DNA of 54,905 nt from Sphingomonadaceae bacterium (GTDB lineage: Bacteria; Pseudomonadota; Alphaproteobacteria; Sphingomonadales; Sphingomonadaceae), in contig JAKFUU010000011.1 of NCBI GenBank assembly GCA_021732525.1, forward strand, positions 1 through 54,905. Direction: 5' to 3'. Within the stretch, counting starts at the first letter, position 1. Each line of letters opens with the position of its first letter. Positions 17,863 to 27,959 of this stretch are shown in pieces. A program made the translations under genes and the position numbers. Below the pieces are notes generated by a model. That model searched no databases and was not told where the DNA came from. It saw only the letters and a list, made by a program, of their open reading frames with translations.

Positions 17863-18539
17863 CGCATTTCTTCCCCAATTTCGTTCAAAGCCGCGCGCAA
17901 TTCGGCCATATCATGCGCGATTATATTGGCACCGCTTCGGCGCAGCTCCGGTTCGGAATGATAGCCCCAGGTTACGCCGATCGTGCGGCATCGTGCGGCG
18001 CGGCCCATTTCCATATCAAAGCTGGTGTCGCCGATCATAATCGTTCGGTCCGCCGAAGCGCCCGCCTTTGCCATCGCTTGATGCACCATCGCGGGATGCG
18101 GTTTGGATGGATGCCGGTCGGCGGTTTGCAGCGTGACGAAAAGCGGCAAGATGCCGTGATATTCGAGGCAGCTATTAAGACCCCGGTCCGATTTGCCCGT
18201 TGCAACCCCCAACTGCCAGCCCTCGCTCGTCAGCCCCGCGAGCAAATCCGCGATACCATCATAGAGCGGTTCTTCGATTGCGCCGCGCAAACGCATGGCG
18301 TGAAAGGCTTGCTTATAGCCATCGGCCAGATTGCGGTGCGTATCGTCCCCCGCATCCGGCGCCAATATGCGCATCGATTCGAGCAAGGACAGCCCGATCA
18401 CCCGCCGTGTTTCCATCCGAGGCAGCGGCGTCAGATCATTGTCGCGGAACGCCGCCTCCATCGCCAAGCAATGATTGGCCTGCCCATCGACCAAAGTGCC
18501 GTCGCAATCAAACAGCGCAAGACAAGGCTGGGGCGGCAC
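17859..18539 (-). CDS. HAD-superfamily phosphatase (phosphoglycolate phosphatase-like)
   Basis: A 226-residue HAD hydrolase. Motif I is LFDCDGTLVDG with nucleophile Asp11 and Asp13; motif II is in VATGKSDRG; motif III/IV is MIGDTSFDMEMGRAA. The helical cap between motif I and II fits subclass IA, as in phosphoglycolate phosphatase, PpaX and beta-phosphoglucomutase relatives. The specific phosphate ester is not known; the annotation should stop at phosphatase family. It overlaps the downstream small membrane protein gene and begins just after the stop of the RluA gene. Confidence 0.88.
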   Translation of the reverse strand: MPPQPCLALFDCDGTLVDGQANHCLAMEAAFRDNDLTPLPRMETRRVIGLSLLESMRILAPDAGDDTHRNLADGYKQAFHAMRLRGAIEEPLYDGIADLLAGLTSEGWQLGVATGKSDRGLNSCLEYHGILPLFVTLQTADRHPSKPHPAMVHQAMAKAGASADRTIMIGDTSFDMEMGRAARCRTIGVTWGYHSEPELRRSGANIIAHDMAELRAALNEIGEEMR

Positions 18540-18542
18540 CGC

Positions 18543-19835
18543 CTATTTGCCCTTGCGCGGCTGACCCGCGGTGCGTTTGCGTGTCGGCGCGATGGGCTTC
18601 ACCGGGCGGCGGCTCGCTCCGCCCGCCTTCGCGGTTTTTGCGGTTTTGCCTTTTGCTGGCTTTACAGCCGCTTTCACTTCGCCCCTCCCGCGCCTTTCGC
18701 CTTTGCGTTCCTTGCGCGCGGCTTTGGCGATATTTTTCTTCAGCTTGATCTTGGCTTCCAGCGTATTTTTATATTTCGGCGTCACCATGGGTAACGCATC
18801 GCCCAGCGCCAGATCAAAGCCCAAATCTTCCAGACTCTCCGCCATATGCGGCGGTAAGTTCGCGGTTACATCAAGCGCTTCGCCGCGCGGATGATCGATG
18901 CGGATGCGCCGGGCATGCAAATGCATCTTGCGGCTGATTGTGCCCGTTAGAAACGCATCCTTGCCGCCATATTTGCCGTCCCCCACAATCGGATGGCCAA
19001 TCGCCGCCATATGCACGCGCAGCTGATGGGTGCGGCCGGTATAAGGCTGCAGCTCGACCCAGCAACAGGTGTTGCCCGCGCGTTCGATGATCCGATACCG
19101 GCTTTTCGATGGCTGTCCATTCTCGGTATCGACATGCATCTTCTCGCCGCCGGTGCCCGGTTGTTTGGCGAGCGGCAGATCAACCGTGCCATCCTCAATC
19201 GCGGGCACACCGACGACCAAGGCCCAATAAACCTTGCGCGCCGTGCGCGAGGAAAAGGCCTTGGAAAAATGCGCCGCGCTCCGCGCCGAACGCGCCACGA
19301 GCAGCACGCCCGATGTATCCTTATCGAGCCGGTGGACCAGCTTTGGCCGTTGGTCACCCTCAAAATACAGCGCATCAAGCAGGCCATCGACATGTTCGCT
19401 GGTTTTCGTGCCGCCTTGGGTCGCCAGGCCGGGCGGTTTGTTGATCACCAGCGCATCATTATCCTTATGAATCACCATATTTTGCGCATAATCGATCATA
19501 TCATCGGTCAAATCGACTCGTTTACGGCTGCGGGCTGGCCGCGCATTTTGCGCTTCGATATCGGCAGGCGGCACCCGCAATCTCTGTCCGGTGGTGATCC
19601 GGTCCCCCGGCGCGGCGCGCTTGCCATCGATCCGGATCTGCCCGGTTCTGGCCCATCGGCTCACTTCGTTGAAGCTGGTGTCGGGCAGATGCCGTTTGAA
19701 CCATCTGTCCAGTCGAATGCCATCATCATCGGGCGCAACCGCATATTCGCGGATGCCCTGCTGGTCTGGCGCAATAGCTTTACCGGCGGTTTTTGCTGGC
19801 GCTTTGGTTAGCGCTTTTACGGGCGCCTTGCTCAT
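18543..19835 (-). CDS. RluA-family 23S rRNA pseudouridine synthase
   Basis: A 430-residue enzyme that isomerises uridine to pseudouridine in rRNA. The N-terminal S4 RNA-binding domain runs from GIRLDRWFKRHLPD to GDRITTGQRLRVP, and the catalytic domain carries the RluA motif HRLDKDTSGVLLVA with Asp171 as the nucleophile. Both ends are extended: about 28 Ala/Lys-rich residues before the S4 domain and about 70 residues of Lys/Arg/Ala-rich tail after it, probably unstructured and RNA-binding. The start at 19835 overlaps the crcB stop by four bases. It is closest in architecture to RluC. Confidence 0.92.
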   Translation of the reverse strand: MSKAPVKALTKAPAKTAGKAIAPDQQGIREYAVAPDDDGIRLDRWFKRHLPDTSFNEVSRWARTGQIRIDGKRAAPGDRITTGQRLRVPPADIEAQNARPARSRKRVDLTDDMIDYAQNMVIHKDNDALVINKPPGLATQGGTKTSEHVDGLLDALYFEGDQRPKLVHRLDKDTSGVLLVARSARSAAHFSKAFSSRTARKVYWALVVGVPAIEDGTVDLPLAKQPGTGGEKMHVDTENGQPSKSRYRIIERAGNTCCWVELQPYTGRTHQLRVHMAAIGHPIVGDGKYGGKDAFLTGTISRKMHLHARRIRIDHPRGEALDVTANLPPHMAESLEDLGFDLALGDALPMVTPKYKNTLEAKIKLKKNIAKAARKERKGERRGRGEVKAAVKPAKGKTAKTAKAGGASRRPVKPIAPTRKRTAGQPRKGK

Positions 19836-20233
19836 GCAAACACCGCTTTGCCAGCGGCGAGCCCGGCGAATAGCGCAATCAGCGCGATGATCACCGACAA
19901 AGCGGCGTAGCCAAGGGCGGTTAGCATCGCACCGCGCTCAATCATCATCGCCATTTCCAGGCTAAACGCGCTGAAAGTGGTGAATCCGCCGAGCAAGCCG
20001 ACGCCGAGCAACAGGCGCAGATCATCCGCCATCCCCGTAGTTTCCGCCCCCCGTCCGGGTTGCAGCAACCACGCCGCCAGCAAACCCATCGCGAGCCCGC
20101 CGCTGATATTGGCAACGAACGTGCTCCACGGCCAGCCCGACGCTGCACCAAACTGCGCAAGTCGCACCGAAAGCAGATAGCGCAAACCAGCACCAACCGC
20201 GCCGCCCAGCATGACAAGTAAGAGAGATTTCAT
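19832..20233 (-). CDS. crcB: Fluoride channel CrcB/Fluc
   Basis: A 133-residue membrane protein with four hydrophobic segments and the CrcB signatures: GGAVGAGLRYLLS at the start and GLLGGFTTFSAFSLEM near residue 80, including the phenylalanines of the fluoride pore. It acts as a dimer in the inner membrane and exports fluoride passively. No fluoride riboswitch is apparent upstream. A 9-bp hairpin (CGTCGCTTC/GAAGCGACG, 20248-20275) lies between this gene and the S9 peptidase gene. Confidence 0.93.
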   Translation of the reverse strand: MKSLLLVMLGGAVGAGLRYLLSVRLAQFGAASGWPWSTFVANISGGLAMGLLAAWLLQPGRGAETTGMADDLRLLLGVGLLGGFTTFSAFSLEMAMMIERGAMLTALGYAALSVIIALIALFAGLAAGKAVFA

Positions 20234-20247
20234 GCAGTCAGCCTTAG

Positions 20248-20275
20248 CGTCGCTTCGCCGCGATGGGAAGCGACG
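20248..20275 (-). other. Intergenic hairpin between the S9 peptidase gene and crcB
   Basis: The arms CGTCGCTTC and GAAGCGACG are perfectly complementary over 9 bp with a 10-base loop. There is no T run after either arm, so it is not a clear intrinsic terminator; it could slow RNA decay or attenuate read-through from the peptidase gene into crcB. Confidence 0.5.
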
Positions 20276-20308
20276 TTACGCCGCGAGCAACTTCTGCAAA
20301 AAAGTTGA

Positions 20309-22330
20309 TCAATCGGCGGGGTTATGCTTCGCCAGAAATGCCTCGATCGAGGTAAGCAATGTCATCCGGTCGTCTTCGCGGCCAAAATGATGATCGGCGA
20401 GCGGTAACGACACAAATTCAACGGGCTTGCCCGCGCCGCGCATCGCCTTTTCCATGATCACCGATTGCACGTGATCGACCGTTACGTCTTTTTTGCCATG
20501 GATGAGCAAGAGCGGTGCTTTGATCCGCTCGACCGCCTTGATCGGCGATACCGCATTAAAATCGGGTGTCATCCTTTGCCATTGATCGCGGAAAAGATTG
20601 CTTCGCGAACTATTGCCAAAATCGTTGACCTCGCGGCGCAGGTTAGCAACGCCCGCAATCGAAATGGCGCAGCGATAAAGATCGGGATCCTTTGCAATGC
20701 CCCACATGGCCGCATAACCGCCATAAGACGCGCCAACGATGCATACGCGCTTGGGATCGGCAATGCCTTCCTTCACCGCCCAATGAACGCCGTCGGTCAC
20801 ATCATCCTGCATGGCATAGCCCATTTGGCCTTCGCCTGCTTTCAAAAAGGCGTTGCCATAGCCGGTGGAGCCTCGGAAATTCGGCTGCAACACGGCATAA
20901 CCCCGGTTGGCCAGAAATTGCGTCCAATAATCATAGCTGAGCGTGTCATGCGCCCATGGCCCGCCATGCGGCATAATGATGAAGGGCAAATTCTTCGCTA
21001 TGCGGCCCTTTGGCAGGGTTAATATGCCTTCAATTTCCAAGCCGTCGCGCGCTTTATATTGCACCAATTTTGCAGGGGCGAGCCGCTTTACCCCGATCGC
21101 GCTGTTGACCGCAGAAATCTGCTCTAGCGCCTGCGTCTTTGCGTCAAACAGAAAGAGCAGTCCGGGGTTATCGGGCGAGCTGATCCGAACCAGCATACGC
21201 GATTGATCGCGGTTAAAGCTGATAATCCGGGCCTTCGCGTTTTTTGCCGCCGCGTTGAGATAAGCCTGCGCCTTTTCCATTTCAGGGTCGAGCCAATGCA
21301 CCGGCTTTTCCTGATCATCGGTTGTCACCCCCAGCAAAATCTTGCCGTCATAGGATAACAACGGCCATTCGACATTGCCTTTGGCCGGTTCATAGACATA
21401 GCGGATGTCTTGTTTGGTCACGATGTTGGTTTCGACGATGCTGGTTTGCCCGTTGGCATTGTCTTTTTCAATCAAGGCATGGTCGGTTCCGGGTATAAAC
21501 AGGAAGGGAACGGTTAAGCGTTCATCTTTGCCCAAATTGGCGCTTTCGATGGAGCGAAACTCCCGCGATCCTTCCTTGGCATAAAGCAGCCGCGATTTTT
21601 GATTATCGTCGTTATAGGCAAAGCCAAGACGCACATTGCCCGATGAATCGGCCGCCCAATCCCAAACATTCGGCTTACCGACAACAACCTTTCGGCGTTT
21701 TCCGTTGGTAACATCGACCCGAAACACCGTCGGCCAAAATCCTTCTTGATTGGTATATACCGTTTCCTGCGCCGCCACCAGTATCTCATTAGTGCCATCG
21801 GACGGCACATATAGCACATCGGCGGCATTTTGCCCGCCCATGTCGGACAGCAGCGGTGTCAGCTTGCCGGTCATGCGGTTAATGCCGTATAACCGCTGAA
21901 TATACCAGCGATCGGCCTCAACCCGCGCCAATGCCTGAAGTGTAACAATGATGTGATCGTCATTGACCCAGCGAATCGATGCCAATTCGGTTTCGTCGGG
22001 GATTCCAACGACGACCGGACTGCCGCTATCTTTGAATATTGGGAACATCGCGATGCGTTGTTCGCCTTTAACCCCCAACAATCCCGCGATAAATAATCCA
22101 TTGGGCGAAATTTCCGCCTGCTCAATGAATGGTAGCGCTGCAAAAGCCGTGACGGGCAGCTTTTCTGCGGGTTTTATAATCTTTGCGGGCTTTGCCGCCG
22201 TGTCGGTGGTTGCAGCGGGACGGTCATTAGACGGCGCGGCTTCTTGCGCGATACTGCCTGTGGGTGCGATGGGCAAAATTGAAAGAGCGAACAATAGGAT
22301 CAAAAAGGCCTGACGCAATCTAATAATCAT
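20309..22330 (-). CDS. Secreted S9-family (prolyl oligopeptidase-type) serine peptidase
   Basis: A 673-residue protein with a signal peptide (MIIRLRQAFLILLFALS, cut probably near SIAQEA), a beta-propeller of about 350 residues and a C-terminal alpha/beta-hydrolase domain. The nucleophile is Ser535 in GASYGGYAAM; the acid is in the HGKKDVTVDH segment and the histidine in DHHFGRED. S9C acylaminoacyl peptidase/DPP-type members cleave small peptides, so this is likely a periplasmic oligopeptidase. The ATG at 22330 is preferred because it begins right at the signal peptide. It is divergent from rimO. Confidence 0.92.
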   Translation of the reverse strand: MIIRLRQAFLILLFALSILPIAPTGSIAQEAAPSNDRPAATTDTAAKPAKIIKPAEKLPVTAFAALPFIEQAEISPNGLFIAGLLGVKGEQRIAMFPIFKDSGSPVVVGIPDETELASIRWVNDDHIIVTLQALARVEADRWYIQRLYGINRMTGKLTPLLSDMGGQNAADVLYVPSDGTNEILVAAQETVYTNQEGFWPTVFRVDVTNGKRRKVVVGKPNVWDWAADSSGNVRLGFAYNDDNQKSRLLYAKEGSREFRSIESANLGKDERLTVPFLFIPGTDHALIEKDNANGQTSIVETNIVTKQDIRYVYEPAKGNVEWPLLSYDGKILLGVTTDDQEKPVHWLDPEMEKAQAYLNAAAKNAKARIISFNRDQSRMLVRISSPDNPGLLFLFDAKTQALEQISAVNSAIGVKRLAPAKLVQYKARDGLEIEGILTLPKGRIAKNLPFIIMPHGGPWAHDTLSYDYWTQFLANRGYAVLQPNFRGSTGYGNAFLKAGEGQMGYAMQDDVTDGVHWAVKEGIADPKRVCIVGASYGGYAAMWGIAKDPDLYRCAISIAGVANLRREVNDFGNSSRSNLFRDQWQRMTPDFNAVSPIKAVERIKAPLLLIHGKKDVTVDHVQSVIMEKAMRGAGKPVEFVSLPLADHHFGREDDRMTLLTSIEAFLAKHNPAD

Positions 22331-22492
22331 AAACACCCTATCGTAACAATACCGACCCCGCACCAGACCAGCAAAATGCTACCTTGCGCCGATATAAAAA
22401 ACTAGTGATTTTTTCCCGTGGAGCCCCGGCCGCCGCCGCAGCCAAATCGCTTGGGTGACAAGCGGCGATAAAGCGCCTATGCGCGCGCTATT

Positions 22493-23887
22493 ATGGCGAC
22501 AAAAATATCTACCCTTCAAATAGCCGCAGCACCCAAAGTGGGTATGGTTTCGCTCGGCTGTCCCAAGGCATTGGTCGACAGCGAGCGGATCCTCACCAAG
22601 CTGCGCGCCGATGGTTATGCCATGTCGCCCGATTATGCGGGGGCTGACGTAGTGCTCGTCAACACTTGCGGTTTTCTCGATTCGGCCAAAGAAGAGAGCT
22701 TGGAGGCGATTGGCGAGGCGATTGCCGAAAATGGCCGGGTGATCGTAACCGGATGCATGGGCAAGGAAGCCGATCTGATTATGGCCCGTTTTCCGCAGGT
22801 TTTGGCGGTAACCGGCGCGCATCAATATGAAGATGTGGTGAGCGCGGTCCATGCCGCCGCGCCGCCCGCGCGCGGGGCTTTTGTCGATCTGGTGCCCAAT
22901 CTGGACGCGCTCGGCGGGGTTAAGCTGACGCCGCGCCATTATAGCTATTTGAAGATCAGCGAAGGCTGCAACCATAGCTGCTCCTTTTGCATCATCCCCG
23001 ACCTGCGCGGCAAGCTGGTCAGCCGCAGGATCGATGCGGTGCTGCGCGAGGCGGAAAAACTGCTTGCGGCGGGCACCAAGGAATTGCTGGTGATATCGCA
23101 AGATACTTCGGCTTACGGCGTCGATATCCGGCATGACGAGCGGAGCTGGAAGGGGCACCCGGTGCGCGCGCATATGACCGATCTGGCGCGTGAATTGGGC
23201 CGGATGCGAACCACCGAGGGGAACGCGCCTTGGGTGCGGCTGCATTATGTCTATCCGTATCCGCATGTCGATGCCGTCATTCCGTTGATGGCCGAAGGGT
23301 TGCTGACGCCCTATCTCGACATCCCGTTTCAACATGCTGCGCCGTCGGTGCTGAAGCGGATGAAGCGCCCCGCCAACGAAGCCAAAGTGCTCGAGCGGTT
23401 AAAAAACTGGCGCGCTATCGCACCCGATATCGCGGTGCGCAGCAGCTTTGTCGTCGGTTTTCCCGGCGAAAGCGAGGCGGATTTTCAATATCTGCTCGAT
23501 TGGCTGGACGAGGCACAATTGGACCGGGTTGGCGCATTCCGCTTTGAACCCGTCGAAGGCGCAGCGGCCAACGCCCTGCCCGATCATGTCCCCGAAGAAG
23601 TGAAAGAGGAACGCTACCAACGGATCATGGAAAAAACCGCGGCAATCAGCGCGGCAAAACTCAGCGCAAAAATTGGCCGCACCCTGCCCATTATCATCGA
23701 CGAAATGGGCGAGGCCGATGAAGACGGCAGCATCGGCGCCACCGGCCGATCGCAAGCCGACGCGCCAGAGATCGACGGCAATGTCTTCCTTCGCGATGTT
23801 AACCCCAATTTGATGCCGGGTGACATTGTCGATGTGGCCATCGAGGATGCCGACGAGCATGACCTGTTTGGATTTGTCACCGGGTGA
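22493..23887 (+). CDS. rimO: Ribosomal protein S12 methylthiotransferase RimO
   Basis: A 464-residue radical-SAM enzyme that methylthiolates an aspartate of ribosomal protein S12. The N-terminal domain holds the cluster cysteines in [19 protein letters not shown] and TGCMGKEAD, and the radical-SAM cluster is [16 protein letters not shown]. The C-terminal TRAM domain ends in DEHDLFGFV. The motifs and length are those of RimO and not MiaB ([11 protein letters not shown] with [10 protein letters not shown]). The start is the ATG at 22493. Confidence 0.95.
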   Translation: MATKISTLQIAAAPKVGMVSLGCPKALVDSERILTKLRADGYAMSPDYAGADVVLVNTCGFLDSAKEESLEAIGEAIAENGRVIVTGCMGKEADLIMARFPQVLAVTGAHQYEDVVSAVHAAAPPARGAFVDLVPNLDALGGVKLTPRHYSYLKISEGCNHSCSFCIIPDLRGKLVSRRIDAVLREAEKLLAAGTKELLVISQDTSAYGVDIRHDERSWKGHPVRAHMTDLARELGRMRTTEGNAPWVRLHYVYPYPHVDAVIPLMAEGLLTPYLDIPFQHAAPSVLKRMKRPANEAKVLERLKNWRAIAPDIAVRSSFVVGFPGESEADFQYLLDWLDEAQLDRVGAFRFEPVEGAAANALPDHVPEEVKEERYQRIMEKTAAISAAKLSAKIGRTLPIIIDEMGEADEDGSIGATGRSQADAPEIDGNVFLRDVNPNLMPGDIVDVAIEDADEHDLFGFVTG

Positions 23888-23982
23888 AGATTGAATCTGC
23901 ATTTGACCCAAACCAGTTGCAATTGGCAACGATGCAAGTAATCTAATCGCTCGGTTAAACGGAGCTGCAGGAGAGAGCCGTT

Positions 23983-25512
23983 ATGGCACGCGGAGAAACG
24001 GCGGCAGACGTCGATATTTTAATCGTTGGCGCGGGGCTTTCGGGCATCGGCGCGGCGGCGCATCTCACCACGCAATGCCCCGGCAAAAGCTATGCTATCA
24101 TTGAACAGCGCGGCGATATCGGCGGCACATGGGATTTATTTCGTTACCCCGGCATCCGGTCGGATAGCGACATGCATACGCTGGGATATCGCTTCAAACC
24201 GTGGTTGCATGAAAAAACTATCGCCGATGGCCCATCGATCCGGCAATATATTCATGAAACTGCGGATGAATATGGCATTAAAGGCCATATTCATTTCGGC
24301 CACCGCGTTCTGGGGGCTGACTGGTCTACCGCCGACGCCGCGTGGACGATCCGGGCGCAGCGCGAAGCCGACGGGACGCAGGTGCAATTTCGGGCCAATT
24401 TCCTGTTTATGTGCGCAGGCTATTATAATTATGACGAAGGTTACCGCCCCGATTTTCCGGGTCAGGAGGATTTTCAGGGCAAGGTGATCCATCCGCAGCA
24501 TTGGCCGAAAGATTTTGACCATGCCGGCAAGAAACTGGTGGTCATTGGCTCGGGCGCGACCGCGGTGACGATTGTGCCGGTGATGGCTGAGACGGCGGCG
24601 AAGGTGACGATGCTGCAACGTTCGCCCACCTGGATGGTATCGCGGCCCGCGATTGATCCGTTTAGCCGGTTTATGCGCAAAATATTGCCGGAAAAATGGG
24701 CTTATTGGCTAACCCGCCGGCGCAATATCAACCTGCAACGGCTGACCTATTGGCGCGCGCGCACCGCGCCGGAACGGCTGGGCAAGACGCTGCTCGACGA
24801 AGCGCGCAAGGCCATGCCGGGTTACGCCAATTTTGATACCGATTTTGTGCCCAAATATGGCCCCTGGGAACAACGGCTATGCCTGGTTCCCGACGCCGAT
24901 ATGTTTGATGCGATCAACGCCGGCAAAGCGGAGATTGTCACCGATCATATCGATCATTGGACCGAAACGGGCATCGCCTTGAAATCGGGGCGGCATATTG
25001 ACGCGGATGTGATTGTCACCGCAACAGGATTGAATTTGGTTCTGTTGGGGCAAACACAGCTTAGCCTTGATGGCGCGCCAATCGATCTGGCCAATCATGT
25101 CAATTACAAGGGCGTGATGTTTAACGATATCCCCAATATGGCCAGCGTTTTTGGTTATGTGAATGCGTCCTGGACGCTGAAAACCGATATTGTCGCGGAT
25201 TATGTTTGTCGTTTGCTTAAAACCATGGATGCAAAGGGTGCGCGGATCGCCAATCCCGTTTTGGCCGACCCCGCTATGCCACGCCTGCCTTTTGTCGAAG
25301 ATTTTTCTTCGGGCTATTTCGCGCGCAGTTTTGATCGGTTGCCCAAAAATGGTGACCGGCATCCTTGGCGCGTGCTGCAAAATTATGCCGCCGAAAAAAA
25401 GATATTGACCAAAGAGCCGGTGGATGACGGGGTGATGATATTTTCCGCGCCCGGTCGCCGCGATGCGCTTTTTGAAGCGGGGCTTGCTGAAACGCTGCTG
25501 GCAGCACAGTAA
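23983..25512 (+). CDS. Flavin-containing Baeyer-Villiger-type monooxygenase
   Basis: A 509-residue class B flavoprotein monooxygenase. The first Rossmann motif is IVGAGLSGIGAAAHL (FAD), then GGTWDLFRYPGIRSDSDM, and the Baeyer-Villiger fingerprint F-x-G-x3-H-x3-W-P is intact as FQGKVIHPQHWP. The second dinucleotide fold (NADPH) is VIGSGATAVTIVP. Such enzymes insert oxygen next to a carbonyl or oxidise heteroatoms; members of this EthA/AlmA-like branch often act on ketones, thioethers or long-chain alkanes. A GGAGAG ribosome-binding site precedes the ATG. The natural substrate is not evident. Confidence 0.9.
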   Translation: MARGETAADVDILIVGAGLSGIGAAAHLTTQCPGKSYAIIEQRGDIGGTWDLFRYPGIRSDSDMHTLGYRFKPWLHEKTIADGPSIRQYIHETADEYGIKGHIHFGHRVLGADWSTADAAWTIRAQREADGTQVQFRANFLFMCAGYYNYDEGYRPDFPGQEDFQGKVIHPQHWPKDFDHAGKKLVVIGSGATAVTIVPVMAETAAKVTMLQRSPTWMVSRPAIDPFSRFMRKILPEKWAYWLTRRRNINLQRLTYWRARTAPERLGKTLLDEARKAMPGYANFDTDFVPKYGPWEQRLCLVPDADMFDAINAGKAEIVTDHIDHWTETGIALKSGRHIDADVIVTATGLNLVLLGQTQLSLDGAPIDLANHVNYKGVMFNDIPNMASVFGYVNASWTLKTDIVADYVCRLLKTMDAKGARIANPVLADPAMPRLPFVEDFSSGYFARSFDRLPKNGDRHPWRVLQNYAAEKKILTKEPVDDGVMIFSAPGRRDALFEAGLAETLLAAQ

Positions 25513-25614
25513 AGGCCAGCAACCCATTGGATTTCGGCCTGCGCCGGGCGGCATGCTGGCGGCGGATGCAGAAAAAATTTCGCGCTTTCCTGCAAAAGCG
25601 GTTATCAGCGGCGC

Positions 25615-27018
25615 ATGACTGATTTTCATCCATTGATAAGCCCCGATAACGGGCAAGCGGCAATCGATATTCATATTCTCGATAAAGGCAATTTTCCCAA
25701 ATGGATCACGGCGCAGGGCGCAGCGGCACGCGCCAGCATCCATGCGCAGAAATTTGACGGCGCGCCGGGGTCGCTCGCGATCTTTCCCGCCGAACCTGCC
25801 AACGGCTCCAATGGCGGATGGGCGGCGGTCATCGGCACCGCCCATTCCCAGCAGCTTGATATTTGGACATTGGCCAAGGCATCGGAAACCCTGCCCGCCG
25901 GAACTTACCGCTTGCAAGGCTGGGTGGCGGGGGCCGCTATGTTCGGCTGGATGCTCGGCCAATATCGCTTTGATGAATATCGCAGCGATCCGGTCACAGG
26001 CGGCGCGCGGATATTGCTGGTCAACGAACCGGCGCGGATCGGCGACATGGCTGAACAAGCGGCGGCCACCGCGCTGGTGCGCGATCTGGTCAACCGTCCG
26101 GCGTGTGATTTGGGGCCGCAGCAGTTGGAGGATCATGTCCGGCATCTGGCCAAGGACCATAAGGCCGAGATCACCGTCGCCAGCGGCGCAGCGCTGGAAA
26201 GCGGCTATCCGATGATCCATGCGGTCGGCAAAGCGGCGGCGCGGGGTTTCGCGCCGCGTTTAATCGAGCTGGAATGGGGCGATAAACGGCATCCGCGAAT
26301 CGCGGTGATTGGCAAAGGCATCACGTTCGACAGCGGCGGTTTGGATATTAAAAGCGCGGCGGGCATGCGGATTATGAAGAAAGATATGGGCGGCGCAGCG
26401 CATGCGATTGCGCTGGCGCAGATGATTATGCGCGCGCGGCTGCCGGTGCGGCTCCATCTGCTGATTGCGGCGGCGGAAAATTGTATTTCGGGCGCGGCGC
26501 TGCGCCCCGGCGACATCATCAAAAGCCGGGCGGGAATTACCGTGGAAATTGACAATAGCGATGCCGAAGGGCGGCTGGTGCTGTGCGATGCGATCACCAA
26601 AGCGGGCGAAAGCAAGCCCGAATTGATCGCCGATTATGCCACCTTAACCGGCGCGGCGCGCGTGGCGCTCGGCCCCGATTTACCCGCGATATTTGCCAAT
26701 GATGATGCTTTGGCCGAAACCATCCTCCGGCTGGGCACCGAAATGGGTGACCCCTGCTGGCGGATGCCCTTGTGGGATGACTATGCCGATATGCTGTCGA
26801 GCGATATCGCCGATACCGCCAATAGCGGGGGCAGCTTCGCGGGATCGATCACCGCCGCGCTCTATCTGAAAAAATTCGTGCCGGACAATATTCCCTGGAT
26901 CCATTTTGATACTTATGCGTGGCGGGCGGCGAGCAAACCAGGGCGGCCCAAGGGCGGCGAAGCGCTTGGCCTGCGCGCGCTATTCGGCTATCTGGCGCAA
27001 ACCTATCCGGCGCGATAG
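25615..27018 (+). CDS. M17-family leucyl aminopeptidase
   Basis: A 467-residue cytosolic metallopeptidase. The catalytic C-terminal domain has the metal-binding lysine and aspartate in VIGKGITFDSGGLDIK, the KDMGGAAHA helix, and the family signature NSDAEGRLVLCDA. The N-terminal domain is less conserved, as usual in this family. The enzyme removes N-terminal residues from peptides and helps turnover of amino acids. It is followed 29 bp later by the NlpC/P60 gene, with which it may be co-transcribed. Confidence 0.92.
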   Translation: MTDFHPLISPDNGQAAIDIHILDKGNFPKWITAQGAAARASIHAQKFDGAPGSLAIFPAEPANGSNGGWAAVIGTAHSQQLDIWTLAKASETLPAGTYRLQGWVAGAAMFGWMLGQYRFDEYRSDPVTGGARILLVNEPARIGDMAEQAAATALVRDLVNRPACDLGPQQLEDHVRHLAKDHKAEITVASGAALESGYPMIHAVGKAAARGFAPRLIELEWGDKRHPRIAVIGKGITFDSGGLDIKSAAGMRIMKKDMGGAAHAIALAQMIMRARLPVRLHLLIAAAENCISGAALRPGDIIKSRAGITVEIDNSDAEGRLVLCDAITKAGESKPELIADYATLTGAARVALGPDLPAIFANDDALAETILRLGTEMGDPCWRMPLWDDYADMLSSDIADTANSGGSFAGSITAALYLKKFVPDNIPWIHFDTYAWRAASKPGRPKGGEALGLRALFGYLAQTYPAR

Positions 27019-27047
27019 AGTTGGGACACACGCGAAAGGAACGCTTT

Positions 27048-27959
27048 TTGGCCAAGCAACAGCCAAATATAGAAGGGGCAATCAAGCCGCGAGCAAGCTT
27101 CACCTTGGAAGGACACAGCTTTGTCGGCGACAAACGCACCACGCCGATACGCGGCGATCTGGCGGATATAAAGCTTGCTGGGCTTTTGTTTGCGCCGCAT
27201 TATGCGGTGCCGATGATCCGCAGTTGCACCGTGCCATCGGTGATGATGCACCAGCTTGCCGACGCCGATTCGGCCGTGATCAGCGAACTGATCCATGGCG
27301 AAGATTTCGCGATATTGGACATTTCGGGCAAATGGGCCTGGGGCTATAGCGTGCATGATGATTATCTGGGCTATGTAGAAATGGCGGCGCTTGGTGAACG
27401 GCCGGTCCCCACGCATATTGTCACCAGCCGGTCGGCGACATTGCTCGCCGCGCCCGATGTTAAGGCGAATACGACCGCCCGGCTGCATATGGGCGCAAAG
27501 CTGGTCTGCACGGCGGCGAATAGCGACGGGAAATTTCTGAAAGTCGGCGACCATTATATCTTCCGCAAGTCGGTAGAGCCGATGGGTAACGTCGCCGAGG
27601 ATCCGGTGGCATTGGCCGAAAAGCTACTTGGAACGCCCTATCTTTGGGGCGGGCGCAGCGGTGATGCGATCGATTGTTCCGGTCTGGTGCAATTGGTTTT
27701 TGGCATGAATAGTCAGGAAGTCCCCCGCGATACCGATATGCAGCAGAATGTGGTGGGCAAAGCCATTGCGGACGGCGAACCGCTGCGCCGCAATGATCTG
27801 GTCTATTTTCCCGGTCATGTCGGGATTATGGTGGATGGGGAGAATATCATCCACGCAACGGCGCATCATATGACGCTGGTGGTCGAAGCCTTGGCCGATG
27901 TTACCGCGCGTTTCGGCGGCCATGAACAACCCATTTTGGCGCGGCGGAGGCTGTTATGA
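27048..27959 (+). CDS. NlpC/P60-family cysteine peptidase with bacterial SH3 domains
   Basis: A 303-residue cell-wall peptidase. I chose the TTG at 27048, which has AAAGGA 7-12 bases upstream and begins MAKQQPNIEG; the longer frame would overlap the aminopeptidase gene. The first half consists of two SH3-like modules (around MMHQLADADSAVISELIHGE and ARLHMGAKLVC). The NlpC/P60 domain follows with catalytic Cys210 in AIDCSGLVQ and His257 in PGHVGIMVDG. Enzymes of this type cut peptide stems of peptidoglycan, often as recycling L,D- or gamma-D-glutamyl-diaminopimelate endopeptidases. No signal peptide is seen, in line with recycling in the cytosol. Confidence 0.88.
   Translation: MAKQQPNIEGAIKPRASFTLEGHSFVGDKRTTPIRGDLADIKLAGLLFAPHYAVPMIRSCTVPSVMMHQLADADSAVISELIHGEDFAILDISGKWAWGYSVHDDYLGYVEMAALGERPVPTHIVTSRSATLLAAPDVKANTTARLHMGAKLVCTAANSDGKFLKVGDHYIFRKSVEPMGNVAEDPVALAEKLLGTPYLWGGRSGDAIDCSGLVQLVFGMNSQEVPRDTDMQQNVVGKAIADGEPLRRNDLVYFPGHVGIMVDGENIIHATAHHMTLVVEALADVTARFGGHEQPILARRRLL

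Noticed and set aside
20234-20308. Fluoride riboswitch upstream of crcB
   Set aside because: Only a simple hairpin is present; the crcB motif pattern is absent, and the gene is packed behind the S9 peptidase gene.
22379-23335. Long open frame opposite rimO
   Set aside because: It is a shadow of rimO, with no recognisable domain; similar shadows exist opposite the BVMO/aminopeptidase genes (24877-26220) and the HAD/RluA genes (17805-18794).
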